Origin: Streptomyces canus
GTDB lineage: Bacteria > Actinomycetota > Actinomycetes > Streptomycetales > Streptomycetaceae
Length of the DNA stretch: 64,000 nt
Direction of reading: 5' to 3'
NCBI RefSeq assembly: GCF_041435015.1
Contig: NZ_CP107989.1
Coordinates: 1,240,001 to 1,304,000, forward strand
The first letter of the stretch is position 1. Each line of letters opens with the position of its first letter. Below, in pieces: positions 1 through 8,669 of the stretch. Below the pieces are notes generated by a model. It saw nothing but the letters and a program-made list of their open reading frames with translations. It did not search any database and was not told where the DNA came from. Both the position numbers and the translations under genes were made by a program.

Positions 1-83
1 ATCGAGACCAGCGCCCGGGACACACCTGCCTTGTCGGCCACATCGGCCATCGTCGGCCGCTGTCTGCCCGGTGCTGCATCCAC
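1..83 (-). CDS. LacI-family regulator, N-terminal fragment (gene continues off the window)
   Basis: Only the first 27 codons are inside the window. From GTG at 83 the translation contains the helix-turn-helix stretch TMADVADKAGVSRALVS, the classic LacI/GalR DNA-binding start. A ribosome-binding site (AAAGGTGGG) lies 7 nt upstream. The gene is divergent from the inositol operon beginning at 229, so it is the obvious candidate repressor of that operon, although the ligand-binding domain cannot be seen. The family call is firm; the inositol link is inferred from position. Confidence 0.8.
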   Translation of the reverse strand, partial: MDAAPGRQRPTMADVADKAGVSRALVS

Positions 84-148
84 GCGTGAACCCACCTTTC
101 GACGGAGCCCACCCTAGGGCAGCCTCGAAATCTTCCGGCAACAAGCTA

Positions 149-208
149 TTGACATGACATTTGGACAGGGGTCATCGTACTCGCACTAGAGCGCGCTAGT
201 AGAGCGCG
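149..208 (+). promoter_or_regulatory. inositol operon promoter and LacI-type operator
   Basis: A perfect -35 hexamer TTGACA sits at 149-154. ACTAGAGCGCGCTAGT at 185-200 is a palindrome with one mismatch per half-site and the central CG typical of LacI-family operators. The 9-mer TAGAGCGCG occurs at 187-195 and again at 200-208. The site ends 28 nt before the iolC start and lies in the 145-bp divergent region shared with the LacI-type gene. Binding is inferred. Confidence 0.55.
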
Positions 209-228
209 ACAGCGAAGGGAATTCAGCG

Positions 229-1197
229 ATGCCGTTCGATGTGCTGACCATGGGCCGCGTGGGGGTGGACGTCTATCCGCTCCAGACCGGCGTCGGGCTG
301 GCGGAGGTCACGTCGTTCGGCAAGTACCTGGGCGGCAGTCCGACCAACGTGGCGGTGGCGGCGGCCCGGTACGGGCACTCGGCCGCGGTGATCACCAAAA
401 CGGGCCGGGACCCCTTCGGGGACTTCGTGCGACAGGCGCTCGACGGTTACGGGGTCGACGGCCGTTTCGTCGGTACATCCGACATCGCGCCGACCCCGGT
501 GACGTTCTGCGAGATCTTCCCGCCGGACGACTTCCCGCTGTACTTCTACCGGCTGCCGAAGGCTCCCGATCTGGACATCGGGGCGGAGGAACTGGATCTG
601 GGCGCGGTGCGGGAGGCCTCGGTCTTCTGGATCACCGGGACCGGTCTCAGTGAGGAACCCAGCCGGTCGGCCACGCTGGCGGCGCTGGCGCACCGGGCGA
701 AGGCGGGGGCGACGGTCTTCGACCTGGACTGGCGGCCGATGTTTTGGAAGGGCACAGCCTGGGCCGATCCGTCCCTGGCACGCGGGTACTACGCCGAGGC
801 GCTGCGGCACACGACGGTGGCGGTGGGCAACCTCGACGAGTGCGAGGTGGCCACCGGTGAGCGTGAGCCGTACGCCGCAGCGAAGGCGCTGCTGGCCGCC
901 GGGGTGGAGCTGGCGGTGGTGAAGCAGGGGCCCAAGGGCGTGCTGGCGATGGACCGGGACGGGGCGACGGCCGAGATCCCGCCGGTCGCGGTGGATGTCG
1001 TCAACGGACTGGGCGCCGGTGACGCCTTCGGCGGGGCGCTGTGCCACGGGCTGCTGTCCGGCTGGGACACCCGCCGGGCGGTGTCCTTCGCCAATGCCGC
1101 CGGCGCGGTCGTCGCGGGCCGGCTGTCCTGCTCCGACGCCATGCCGACCGAGTCGGAAGTCCACGCCAAGCTGGATGAGGTGCCCCGTGCCGTCTGA
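229..1197 (+). CDS. iolC: 5-dehydro-2-deoxygluconokinase
   Basis: This PfkB-family sugar kinase (322 aa) phosphorylates 5-dehydro-2-deoxygluconate in myo-inositol catabolism. The N-terminal GRVGVDVYPLQTGVGL and GGSPTNVAVAAARYG segments form the substrate lid and binding region. The C-terminal signature NGLGAGDAFGGAL begins at residue 259, with D265 as catalytic base. The ATG is preceded by GAAGGGA at good spacing. It opens a tightly packed operon; the next gene starts 11 nt before this one ends. Length and motifs match IolC, and the neighbours iolB, iolD and iolA support the assignment. Confidence 0.92.
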   Translation: MPFDVLTMGRVGVDVYPLQTGVGLAEVTSFGKYLGGSPTNVAVAAARYGHSAAVITKTGRDPFGDFVRQALDGYGVDGRFVGTSDIAPTPVTFCEIFPPDDFPLYFYRLPKAPDLDIGAEELDLGAVREASVFWITGTGLSEEPSRSATLAALAHRAKAGATVFDLDWRPMFWKGTAWADPSLARGYYAEALRHTTVAVGNLDECEVATGEREPYAAAKALLAAGVELAVVKQGPKGVLAMDRDGATAEIPPVAVDVVNGLGAGDAFGGALCHGLLSGWDTRRAVSFANAAGAVVAGRLSCSDAMPTESEVHAKLDEVPRAV

Positions 1198-2059
1198 GAA
1201 GCTGAGCCGGATCGTGTCCGCCCGCGTGGGCGACCCCGGCGCCGTCGCGGCCGCCGCCGCCCGCCGGGTGAAGGCGACCTCGATCCTCGGTGAGCACGGC
1301 AAGGCGATGATCATCGCCGCCGACCACCCCGCACGCGGCGCCCACGGCGTCGGCGGCGACCCCCACGCGATGGCCGACCGCTCCGAGCTGCTCGACCGGC
1401 TCTGCATCGCCCTCGAACGCCCCGGTGTGACCGGTGTGCTGGCCACCGCCGACATCCTGGAGGACCTGCTGTTGCTCGGGGTCCTGGACGGCAGGAGCGT
1501 CTTCGGGTCCATGAACCGGGCCGGTCTCGCGGGTTCGGTGTTCGAGATCGACGACCGGTTCACCGGCTACGACGCCGCCACGATCGCCGCGATGGGCTTC
1601 GACGGCGGCAAGATGCTCACCCGGATCGCCCTCGACGACCCCGCCACGCCCTCGGCGCTGGAGAACACCGCGCGTGCCATGGACGAGCTCAACGACCGCC
1701 AACTGATCGCGATGGTCGAGCCGTTCATGGCAGCGTGGCAGGACGGCCGCATCCGCAACGACCTGTCGACGGACGCGGTCATCAAGTCGATCACCATTGC
1801 CTCGGCGCTGGGCCGGCGGACCGCCTACAGCTGGCTGAAGCTCCCGGTGGTCGCCGAGATGGAGCGGGTGCTCGCCTCCTCCACCCTGCCTGCGCTGCTG
1901 CTGGGCGGGGAGGTCAAGGACGCCGAGGGGGCCTTCGCCTCCTGGGGCAGGGCGTTGAAGCAGCCGACCGCGCAGGGCCTGGTCGTGGGCCGTTCGCTGC
2001 TCTACCCCGCGGGCGGCGATGTCGCCGGTGCCGTGGACAAGGCGGTGAGCCTGCTGTGA
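1187..2059 (+). CDS. class I aldolase-type TIM barrel (Cgl0158/DeoC-FbaB-like)
   Basis: A 290-aa (beta/alpha)8-barrel protein of the actinobacterial type found beside iolC. It probably cleaves 2-deoxy-5-keto-gluconate-6-phosphate to DHAP and malonate semialdehyde, the step done by IolJ elsewhere. The reading frame is open far upstream, but GTG 1187 is chosen because GGATGAGG precedes it and coding-type codon use begins there; this gives an 11-nt overlap with iolC. Visible barrel segments include AMIIAADHPARGAHG near the N-terminus and LLLGGEVKDAEGAF and GLVVGRSLLYP near the C-terminus, the latter resembling a phosphate-binding strand. The family call is good; the exact reaction is inferred from the pathway. 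Confidence 0.75.
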   Translation: MPSEKLSRIVSARVGDPGAVAAAAARRVKATSILGEHGKAMIIAADHPARGAHGVGGDPHAMADRSELLDRLCIALERPGVTGVLATADILEDLLLLGVLDGRSVFGSMNRAGLAGSVFEIDDRFTGYDAATIAAMGFDGGKMLTRIALDDPATPSALENTARAMDELNDRQLIAMVEPFMAAWQDGRIRNDLSTDAVIKSITIASALGRRTAYSWLKLPVVAEMERVLASSTLPALLLGGEVKDAEGAFASWGRALKQPTAQGLVVGRSLLYPAGGDVAGAVDKAVSLL

Positions 2060-2856
2060 CCTCCCCGGGCACGTACCACCTGCCGAAGCGGACTTCGGCC
2101 GACGGCCCCTACGACCTGGCCATCACGCCGGAGTCGGCGGGCTGGGCATACTCCGGCCTCAGGATCCTGACCCTGGGGCCGGGCGAGGAACACGTCCTGT
2201 CCGCCGGGGAGAACGAGTTCCTGGTCCTGCCCCTGAACGGCGGCTGCACCGTCGCCGTCGACGGGCGGCGCTTCGAACTCGGCGGCCGGACGGACGTGTT
2301 CTCGGCGGTCACCGACTTCGCGTATCCACCCCGCGAGTCGCAGGCCGTGATCAGCGGTGCGGACGGTGGAACGTACGCACTGCCCTCCGCCCGTACCGAG
2401 CAGGGAGGCCACTCGGCTCGGTACGGGCGCAAGGAGGACGTCCCCGTCGAACTGCGCGGGGCGGGTGCCTGTTCGCGGCAGGTCGACACCTACTGCCTGC
2501 CCGGCACCATCGACACCGAACAGCTACTGGTGTGCGAGGTCCTCACTCCCGGCGGGAACTGGTGTTTGCCCCCGCGCGAGCGAAGCCGAGCGTGGGAGAG
2601 GGGCTACGGCACCGACGAGCGGCCGATCGAGGTACTGGCCGAGATCCGCTCGGGCGACACCGTCCTGATCCCCCACGGCCGGCACGGTCCGACCATCGCC
2701 GCGCCCGGCCACGACCTCCACCACCTCGACGTCATGGCGGGGCCCGGACCGGACCGCGCCTGGCTGATCTGCGACGACCCCGGCCACGGCTGGGTCCGTG
2801 ACACCCGGGCGTCCCAGGACGTCGACGACCGGCTGCCCTTCGGAGAACACCGATGA
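2056..2856 (+). CDS. iolB: 5-deoxy-glucuronate isomerase, apparently lacking its metal site
   Basis: IolB/KduI cupin (266 aa) of the inositol pathway. GTG 2056 overlaps the aldolase stop (GTGA). The N-terminal cupin half (AGWAYSGLRILTLGPGEEHVL) and the tail (DVMAGPGPDRAWLICDDPGHGWVRD in pieces) are clear IolB. The family normally reads GGNWSSYPPHKHDE followed by EEIYYF, which supplies the metal-binding His and Glu. Here GGNW is followed at once by CLPPRERSRAWERGYGTD, so about 30 residues including HKHD and EEIYY are gone. The odd segment is a copy of a dispersed Streptomyces repeat core (2567-2601). The frame is intact, but the enzyme is probably inactive. The family motif is from general knowledge, not an alignment run here. 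Confidence 0.85.
   Translation: MTSPGTYHLPKRTSADGPYDLAITPESAGWAYSGLRILTLGPGEEHVLSAGENEFLVLPLNGGCTVAVDGRRFELGGRTDVFSAVTDFAYPPRESQAVISGADGGTYALPSARTEQGGHSARYGRKEDVPVELRGAGACSRQVDTYCLPGTIDTEQLLVCEVLTPGGNWCLPPRERSRAWERGYGTDERPIEVLAEIRSGDTVLIPHGRHGPTIAAPGHDLHHLDVMAGPGPDRAWLICDDPGHGWVRDTRASQDVDDRLPFGEHR
2567..2601 (-). repeat. dispersed Streptomyces repeat core inside iolB
   Basis: The 35-nt stretch matches 28 of 35 positions of the reverse complement of 55123-55157, with a 14-nt identical core CGAGCGAAGCCGAG. It replaces the coding sequence for the IolB metal site and brings codons unusual for this genome (TTG, CGA, AGG). It resembles the short CTCGGCTTCGCTCG palindromic elements scattered through Streptomyces intergenic regions. 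Confidence 0.6.
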
Positions 2857-4730
2857 ACACCGTACGACTGACCACCGCCCAGGCCCTGGTGCGCTTCCTG
2901 GCCCATCAGTACAGCGAGCGCGACGGGCAGGAGCAGCGGCTGGTCCCCGGCGTGTGGGGCATCTTCGGCCACGGCAACGTCGCCGGCATCGGGCAGGCGC
3001 TGCTCCAGGCCGCCACCACCGGCGAGGCCGACCTCCCCTACTACCTCGCCCGCAACGAACAGGGCATGGTGCACGCCTCCGTCGCCTACGCCAAGATGCG
3101 TGACCGGCTGGCGGCCTTCGCCTGCACAGCGTCCACCGGGCCCGGCTCGACGAACATGATCACGGGTGCGGCGCTGGCCACCACCAACCGGCTGCCGGTA
3201 CTGCTGCTGCCGTCAGACATGTTCGCCACCCGCGCCGCCGACCCGGTGCTGCAGCAGTTGGAGGACACCCGCGGCGGGGACGTCACCGTCAACGACACCT
3301 TCCGCACCGTATCGAAGTACTTCGACCGCATCTCCCGCCCCGAACAGCTCATCCCCGCCGGGCTGGCCGCGATGCGGGTCCTGACCGACCCCGTGGAGAC
3401 GGGGGCGGTCACCCTCGCGCTGCCGCAGGACGTGCAGGCCGAGGCGTACGACTGGCCGCTCGAGTTCTTCCGGCGCCGGGTGTGGCACGTGGGCCGCCCG
3501 GTGCCGGAGGCAGCCGCCGTGGAACGGGCCGCGCTGCTGCTGCGCCAGGCGAGGAAGCCGCTCGTCGTCGCGGGCGGCGGAGCCGTCTACTCCGGCGCCG
3601 AGACCGCGCTGCGCGCTTTCGCCGAGGCCACCGGCATCCCGGTCGCCGACACCCACGCCGGCAAGGGCGCGGTGCCCTGGGACCACCCCTGCGCCGTCGG
3701 CGGTATCGGTTCGACGGGGTCGTACGCGGCGAACGAACTGGCCCGGGAGGCGGACGTGGTGCTCGGTGTCGGCACCCGGTACTCCGACTTCACGACCGCG
3801 AGCCACACGGTCTTCGCCAACCCGGACGTCACCTTCGTCAACCTCAACGTGGCCCGCCTGGACGCCGTCAAGCACGCGGCGGAACCCCTGGTGGCCGATG
3901 CCCGGCTGGGTGTCGAGGCGCTGGCGGGCGCGCTGGCGGACTGGGAGGTGTCCGCCGATCACCGCGCGCTCACCCGTCGACTCATCGCCCGGACACGGGA
4001 GATCGAGGAGGAGTGCTTCCACGTCGGCCATGGCCCGCTGCCCGCCCAGACCGAGATCCTCGGCGCCCTCAACGACGTCCTCGACGACCGGGCCGTGGTC
4101 ATCAACGCGGCCGGTTCCCTGCCCGGTGACCTGCAGCAGCTCTGGCGGGCCAGGGACCCCAAGGCCTATCACGTCGAGTACGCCTACTCCTGCATGGGCT
4201 ACGAGGTCGCCGCCGGCGTCGGCGCCAAGATGGCCGACCCCACTCGCGAGGTCGTGGTTCTGGTCGGCGACGGCTCGTATCTGATGATGGCCCAGGAGAT
4301 CGTGACCATGATCTCCGAGGGCCTCAAGGTCATCGTCGTCCTCGTCCAGAACCACGGCTTCGCCTCCATCGGCGCCCTGTCGGAGTCGCTCGGATCACAG
4401 CGCTTCGGCACCAAGTACCGCTACCGCGACGGCGGTTCGGGCCTCCTCGACGGCGAGGTGCTCCCCGTCGACCTGGCCGCGAACGCCTCCTCCCTGGGCG
4501 CGGACGTCCTGCACGCCGCCTCCGTCGACGAGTTCCGCTCGGCCATGGAGAAGGCGAAGGCGGCTACCCGCACCACGGTCGTGCACGTGGAAACCGACCT
4601 GTACGGGCCCAACCCGCCCGGCCACGGCTGGTGGGACGTCCCCGTCAGCGAGGTCGCCGCCCTCGACACCACCCGGGCCGCCTACGCCACCTACGTCGCC
4701 CGCAAGCAGACCCAGCGCCACTACCTGTAA
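2853..4730 (+). CDS. iolD: 3D-(3,5/4)-trihydroxycyclohexane-1,2-dione acylhydrolase
   Basis: A 625-aa thiamine-diphosphate enzyme that opens the ring of the diketo-inositol intermediate. The N-terminal ThDP pyrimidine domain carries GIFGHGNVAGIGQAL and the glutamate-containing EQGMVHASVAYAK. The central domain has GGGAVYSGAETAL. The C-terminal ThDP domain has the metal motif GDGSYLMMAQE from about residue 472, ending in VQNHGF. ATG 2853 overlaps the iolB stop by 4 nt. Full length and complete motifs indicate an active enzyme. It belongs to the same polycistron as iolC and iolA. Confidence 0.93.
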   Translation: MNTVRLTTAQALVRFLAHQYSERDGQEQRLVPGVWGIFGHGNVAGIGQALLQAATTGEADLPYYLARNEQGMVHASVAYAKMRDRLAAFACTASTGPGSTNMITGAALATTNRLPVLLLPSDMFATRAADPVLQQLEDTRGGDVTVNDTFRTVSKYFDRISRPEQLIPAGLAAMRVLTDPVETGAVTLALPQDVQAEAYDWPLEFFRRRVWHVGRPVPEAAAVERAALLLRQARKPLVVAGGGAVYSGAETALRAFAEATGIPVADTHAGKGAVPWDHPCAVGGIGSTGSYAANELAREADVVLGVGTRYSDFTTASHTVFANPDVTFVNLNVARLDAVKHAAEPLVADARLGVEALAGALADWEVSADHRALTRRLIARTREIEEECFHVGHGPLPAQTEILGALNDVLDDRAVVINAAGSLPGDLQQLWRARDPKAYHVEYAYSCMGYEVAAGVGAKMADPTREVVVLVGDGSYLMMAQEIVTMISEGLKVIVVLVQNHGFASIGALSESLGSQRFGTKYRYRDGGSGLLDGEVLPVDLAANASSLGADVLHAASVDEFRSAMEKAKAATRTTVVHVETDLYGPNPPGHGWWDVPVSEVAALDTTRAAYATYVARKQTQRHYL

Positions 4731-4744
4731 GGAAACCGCTCCCC

Positions 4745-6235
4745 GTGAACACCATTCCCCACTGGATCAACGGCTCCCCGGTCCCCGGCACGAACACCGC
4801 CCCGGTCTTCAATCCCGCCACCGGCGCCGAGCGAGCCCGGGTCGCCCTCGGCGGCGCCACCGACGTGGACACCGCCGTCCAGGCGGCCGGCCGCGCCTTC
4901 GAGACCTGGTCGGAGTCCTCGCTGTCGCAGCGCACCCAGGTGATGTTCGCCTTCCGCCGGCTCCTCGTCGAGCACGAGGAGGAGCTGGCCCGGATCATCT
5001 CCGCCGAGCACGGCAAGACCGTCGACGACGCCCGCGGGGAGATCACCCGCGGCCGGGAGGTCGTGGAGTTCGCCTGCGGCCTGGGGGAGGTCCTCAAGGG
5101 CTCCTTCTCCGACCAGGTCTCGCGTGGCGTGGACGTGCACGACTTCCGCCAGCCGTTGGGCGTGGTCGCCGGTATCACGCCGTTCAACTTCCCCGCCATG
5201 GTGCCGCTGTGGATGCACCCGATCGCGATCGCGACCGGCAACACGTTCCTGCTGAAGCCGTCCGAGCGCGACCCCTCCGCCGCCAACTTCGTCGCCGGGC
5301 TCTACCAGAGGGCCGGTCTGCCGGACGGCGTGTTCAACGTCGTCCACGGCGGCAAGGACGCCGTGGACGCGATCCTGACCCACCCGGGCATCGAGGCCGT
5401 CTCCTTCGTCGGCTCGACGCCGATCGCCAGGTACGTGCACGAACAGGCCACCGCGGCGGGCAAACGCGTCCAGGCCCTCGGCGGCGCGAAGAACCACGCG
5501 GTCGTCCTGCCGGACGCCGACCTGGAGTTCGCCGCCAACCACATCACCGCCGGTGCCTACGGCTCCGCCGGCGAACGCTGCATGGCCGTCTCCGTGGCCG
5601 TCGCCGTCGGCGACGCGGCCGACGGACTCGTCGCAGTCCTCGAACGCAAGGCCCGCGAGATCAACGTCGGCCCCGGCGACCGGCCCGGCACCGACATGGG
5701 TCCCCTGGTCACCAAGGCCGCCCAGGAGCGAGTGGAGAGCGCGGTCGGCACCGCCCAGGCACAGGGCGCCACCGTCGTGGTCGACGGCCGGGGCCTCAAG
5801 GTCGACGGACACGAGGACGGCTTCTTCACCGGCCCCTCCCTCCTCGACCACGTCACCACCGCGATGGACGCCTACCAGGAAGAACTCTTCGGCCCCGTCC
5901 TCGCGATCGTGCGCGTGGACAGCCTCGACCAGGCCATCGACGTCATCAATGCCAACCCGTACGGCAACGGCACCGCCCTGTTCACCGCCTCCGGCGAAGC
6001 CGCGCGGCGATTCCAGCGCCGCGTCAAGGTCGGCATGATCGGCATCAACGTGCCGGTCCCTGTCCCGATGTCCTTCTACTCCTTCGGCGGCTGGAAGGAC
6101 TCCCTCATCGGTGACCACCCGATCCACGGCCCCGAGGGCATCCGTTTCTACACCCGCCCCAAGGTCGTCACCACCCGCTGGCCGCAGCAGGCCCAGCAGA
6201 TAGCCGCCGGCTTCGACTTCCCCACCTCCAACTGA
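4745..6235 (+). CDS. iolA: methylmalonate-semialdehyde dehydrogenase (CoA-acylating)
   Basis: An aldehyde dehydrogenase (496 aa, MmsA/IolA type) that converts malonate or methylmalonate semialdehyde to acetyl- or propionyl-CoA, the last inositol step. It starts with IPHWINGSPVPG, typical of MmsA. GITPFNFPAMVPLWM lines the cofactor site, and the catalytic cysteine is C279 in GSAGERCMAVS. FSFGG-type sequence (YSFGGWKDSLIGD) follows near the C-terminus. GTG 4745 has TAAGGAAA upstream, partly made from the iolD stop codon, with a 14-bp gap to iolD. It could also serve valine catabolism; the operon argues for inositol. Confidence 0.92.
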   Translation: MNTIPHWINGSPVPGTNTAPVFNPATGAERARVALGGATDVDTAVQAAGRAFETWSESSLSQRTQVMFAFRRLLVEHEEELARIISAEHGKTVDDARGEITRGREVVEFACGLGEVLKGSFSDQVSRGVDVHDFRQPLGVVAGITPFNFPAMVPLWMHPIAIATGNTFLLKPSERDPSAANFVAGLYQRAGLPDGVFNVVHGGKDAVDAILTHPGIEAVSFVGSTPIARYVHEQATAAGKRVQALGGAKNHAVVLPDADLEFAANHITAGAYGSAGERCMAVSVAVAVGDAADGLVAVLERKAREINVGPGDRPGTDMGPLVTKAAQERVESAVGTAQAQGATVVVDGRGLKVDGHEDGFFTGPSLLDHVTTAMDAYQEELFGPVLAIVRVDSLDQAIDVINANPYGNGTALFTASGEAARRFQRRVKVGMIGINVPVPVPMSFYSFGGWKDSLIGDHPIHGPEGIRFYTRPKVVTTRWPQQAQQIAAGFDFPTSN

Positions 6236-6264
6236 CCCCTGTCCCCTGCCCCGAAGGACACTTC

Positions 6265-7215
6265 ATGGCAACGGCGCCCTCCCCGCTCCGCACCACCGTC
6301 GGCAACCTGTGCCTGGGCTCCGCCCCCGACTCCTGGGGCGTCTGGTTCCCCGAGGACGAGCATCAGGTGCCGCACACCCGCTTCCTCGACGAACTCGCGC
6401 AGGCCGGTTACCGGTGGCTGGAGCTCGGCCCGTACGGCTATCTGCCCACCGACCCGCAGCGCCTCAAGGAGGAGCTGGACGCCCGTGGCCTCCAGGTCTC
6501 CGGCGGTACGGCCTTCGGCGCGCTGCACCGGCCCGAGGCATGGGACGAGATGCTCGCCCACGTCCGCCAGGTCGCCACGCTCACCCAGGCCGCGGGCGCC
6601 CACCACCTGGTCCTCATCCCACCCATGTACCGGGACGAGAGGACCGGCGCGTTCACCGAGTCCCCGGAGCTGACCGCCGAGCAGTGGGCGGGCTTCGGCA
6701 AGGCCGCCGACCGGCTGGGCAGGCTGCTGCTCGACGAGTACGACGTCCGGCTGGTGATCCACCCGCACGCGGACAGCCACATCCAGACCCAGCCGGAGAT
6801 CGAGCGGCTGCTGAACGAGTCGGACGGCCGGTACACCAACCTCTGCCTGGACACCGGGCATGTGGCCTACGGCGGCGGGGACAACCTCGCTCTCATCCGC
6901 CGGTTCGGCGAGCGGGTGGGCTACGTCCACATCAAGCAGATGGACCCGGAGATACTCGCGCAGGTCGCCGCCGAGGACCTCTCCTTCGGCGAGGCGGTCA
7001 AGCGGGGGGTGTGCGTGTCGCCGCCCGCGGGAGTGCCGAACCCGGCCGACGTGGTGGCCGAACTCGCCAAGCTGGACGCCGAGTTGTTCGTGATCGTCGA
7101 GCAGGACCTGTACCCGTGCGCTCCCGAGGTGCCGCTGCCCATCGCGGTGACCACGCGGGAACACCTGGCCGGCTGCGGCCTCACCGGAACCCGACGCCCG
7201 AACGACGACCGCTAG
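6265..7215 (+). CDS. xylose isomerase-like TIM-barrel protein (IolE/IolI-like)
   Basis: A 316-aa sugar phosphate isomerase/epimerase-fold protein. LCLGSAPDSWGVWFPED at the start, the metal-ligand strands LVIHPHADSHIQT and NLCLDTGHVAYGG, and VGYVHIKQMD are characteristic of the inosose dehydratase/isomerase branch. It probably dehydrates or isomerises an inosose between IolG and IolD. ATG 6265 is preceded by GAAGGAC. It lies 29 bp after iolA and just before the transporter, in the same operon. IolE (dehydratase) and IolI (isomerase) cannot be told apart from the sequence alone. Confidence 0.75.
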   Translation: MATAPSPLRTTVGNLCLGSAPDSWGVWFPEDEHQVPHTRFLDELAQAGYRWLELGPYGYLPTDPQRLKEELDARGLQVSGGTAFGALHRPEAWDEMLAHVRQVATLTQAAGAHHLVLIPPMYRDERTGAFTESPELTAEQWAGFGKAADRLGRLLLDEYDVRLVIHPHADSHIQTQPEIERLLNESDGRYTNLCLDTGHVAYGGGDNLALIRRFGERVGYVHIKQMDPEILAQVAAEDLSFGEAVKRGVCVSPPAGVPNPADVVAELAKLDAELFVIVEQDLYPCAPEVPLPIAVTTREHLAGCGLTGTRRPNDDR

Positions 7216-7224
7216 GAGGTGGCC

Positions 7225-8649
7225 ATGGACGTCAGGGACGACGCGACTCGGGCCCCCGCCCGCACGGACGACGCTCCTCCCGCCGTTTCCCGGCGGCTGC
7301 GGGTCGTCACGATCATCGCCACCTTCGGCGGACTGCTCTTCGGCTACGACACCGGCGTCATCAACGGCGCCCTGCCGTACATGACGGACGACCTCGGCCT
7401 GACCGCGGTCACCGAGGGCATGGTCACCAGCTCGCTGCTGCTGGGTGCCGCACTGGGTGCGGTGATCGGCGGACGGCTGTCGGACGCGCGCGGACGGCGC
7501 CGTACGATTCTCGCGCTCGCGGTGCTGTTCTTCGTCGGGGCGCTGGGCTGCACGCTCGCGCCGACCACCGCGGTGATGGTGATCGCGCGGTTCGTGCTCG
7601 GTCTCGCGGTCGGCGGTGCTTCGGTGACCGTGCCGGTGTACCTCGCCGAGGTCTCCCCCGCCGAGCGGCGTGGCGCGCTGGTCACCCGTAACGAACTCAT
7701 GATCGTCAGCGGGCAGTTGCTCGCCTTCACCTCCAACGCGATCATCGCCCGGGCGGGCGGCGAGTCAGGCGGGGTGTGGCGATGGATGCTGGTGATCGCC
7801 ACGGTCCCGGCCGTGGTGCTGTGGTTCGGCATGCTGGTGATGCCGGAGAGCCCTCGGTGGCTGGCTTCCCAAGCCCGGTTCAGCGAGGCCCTGGAGGTCC
7901 TGAAGCAGGTGCGCTCGCGGCAGCGCGCCGAAGCCGAACTCGCCGAGGTGTCCGCGCTCGCGGTCAAGGAGGAGGAGCAACGGCTCGGCGGCTGGCAGGA
8001 CATGAAGTCCACGCCGTGGATCCGCAAGCTGATGTTCGTCGGCTTCGGCATCGCGATCGTGCAGCAGATCACCGGCGTCAACACGATCATGTACTACGGC
8101 ACCCAGATCCTCACCGACGCCGGTTTCGCCGCCGACAGCGCGCTGACCGCGAACATCGCCAACGGTGTGATCTCGGTGCTGGCGACCTTCGTCGGGATCT
8201 GGCTGCTGGGCCGGGTGCCCCGCCGCCCGATGCTGATGACCGGTCAGGCGGGTACCACGACGGCCCTGTTGCTCATCGGTGTCTTCTCGCTGGTGCTGCC
8301 CCCGGGCGACGGTCGCGCCTACGCCGTGCTCGCGATGACCGTCACCTTCCTCGCCTTTCAGCAGGGCGCGATCTCGCCGGTGACCTGGCTGATGCTGTCG
8401 GAGATCTTCCCGATGCGGATGCGCGGCTTCGGCATGGGAGTGGCCGCGGTGGTGCTGTGGCTGACCAACTTCGTGATCGGTCTTGTCTTCCCGTCGCTGG
8501 TGTCCGGCATCGGGATCTCCAACACCTTCTTCCTCTTCGTGGTGGCGGGCGTCTTCTCGATCGTCTTCGTCAAGCGCTGTGTCCCCGAGACCAAGGGCCG
8601 CACCCTCGAAACCCTCGAAGCCGAACTCCGGGCCCGCTTCTCCCGGTGA
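7225..8649 (+). CDS. MFS sugar/inositol transporter (IolT-like)
   Basis: A twelve-helix sugar-porter MFS protein (474 aa), probably importing myo-inositol by proton symport. Signatures include GGLLFGYDTGVINGALPY in helix 1, GGRLSDARGRR in the loop after helix 2, PESPRWLASQAR before the central loop, QQITGVNTIMYYGTQI in helix 7 and PETKGRTLETLE at the C-terminus. ATG 7225 is chosen over GTG 7219 because the strong AGGAGGT at 7214-7220 covers that GTG and is correctly spaced for the ATG. It is ten bases downstream of the isomerase gene in the iol operon. Confidence 0.88.
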   Translation: MDVRDDATRAPARTDDAPPAVSRRLRVVTIIATFGGLLFGYDTGVINGALPYMTDDLGLTAVTEGMVTSSLLLGAALGAVIGGRLSDARGRRRTILALAVLFFVGALGCTLAPTTAVMVIARFVLGLAVGGASVTVPVYLAEVSPAERRGALVTRNELMIVSGQLLAFTSNAIIARAGGESGGVWRWMLVIATVPAVVLWFGMLVMPESPRWLASQARFSEALEVLKQVRSRQRAEAELAEVSALAVKEEEQRLGGWQDMKSTPWIRKLMFVGFGIAIVQQITGVNTIMYYGTQILTDAGFAADSALTANIANGVISVLATFVGIWLLGRVPRRPMLMTGQAGTTTALLLIGVFSLVLPPGDGRAYAVLAMTVTFLAFQQGAISPVTWLMLSEIFPMRMRGFGMGVAAVVLWLTNFVIGLVFPSLVSGIGISNTFFLFVVAGVFSIVFVKRCVPETKGRTLETLEAELRARFSR

Positions 8650-8669
8650 CGACCCGTTAGGAAACGACC

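Noticed and set aside
7219..7224. GTG 7219 as start of the MFS transporter
   Set aside because: It is inside the AGGAGGT sequence, which is the ribosome-binding site for ATG 7225.
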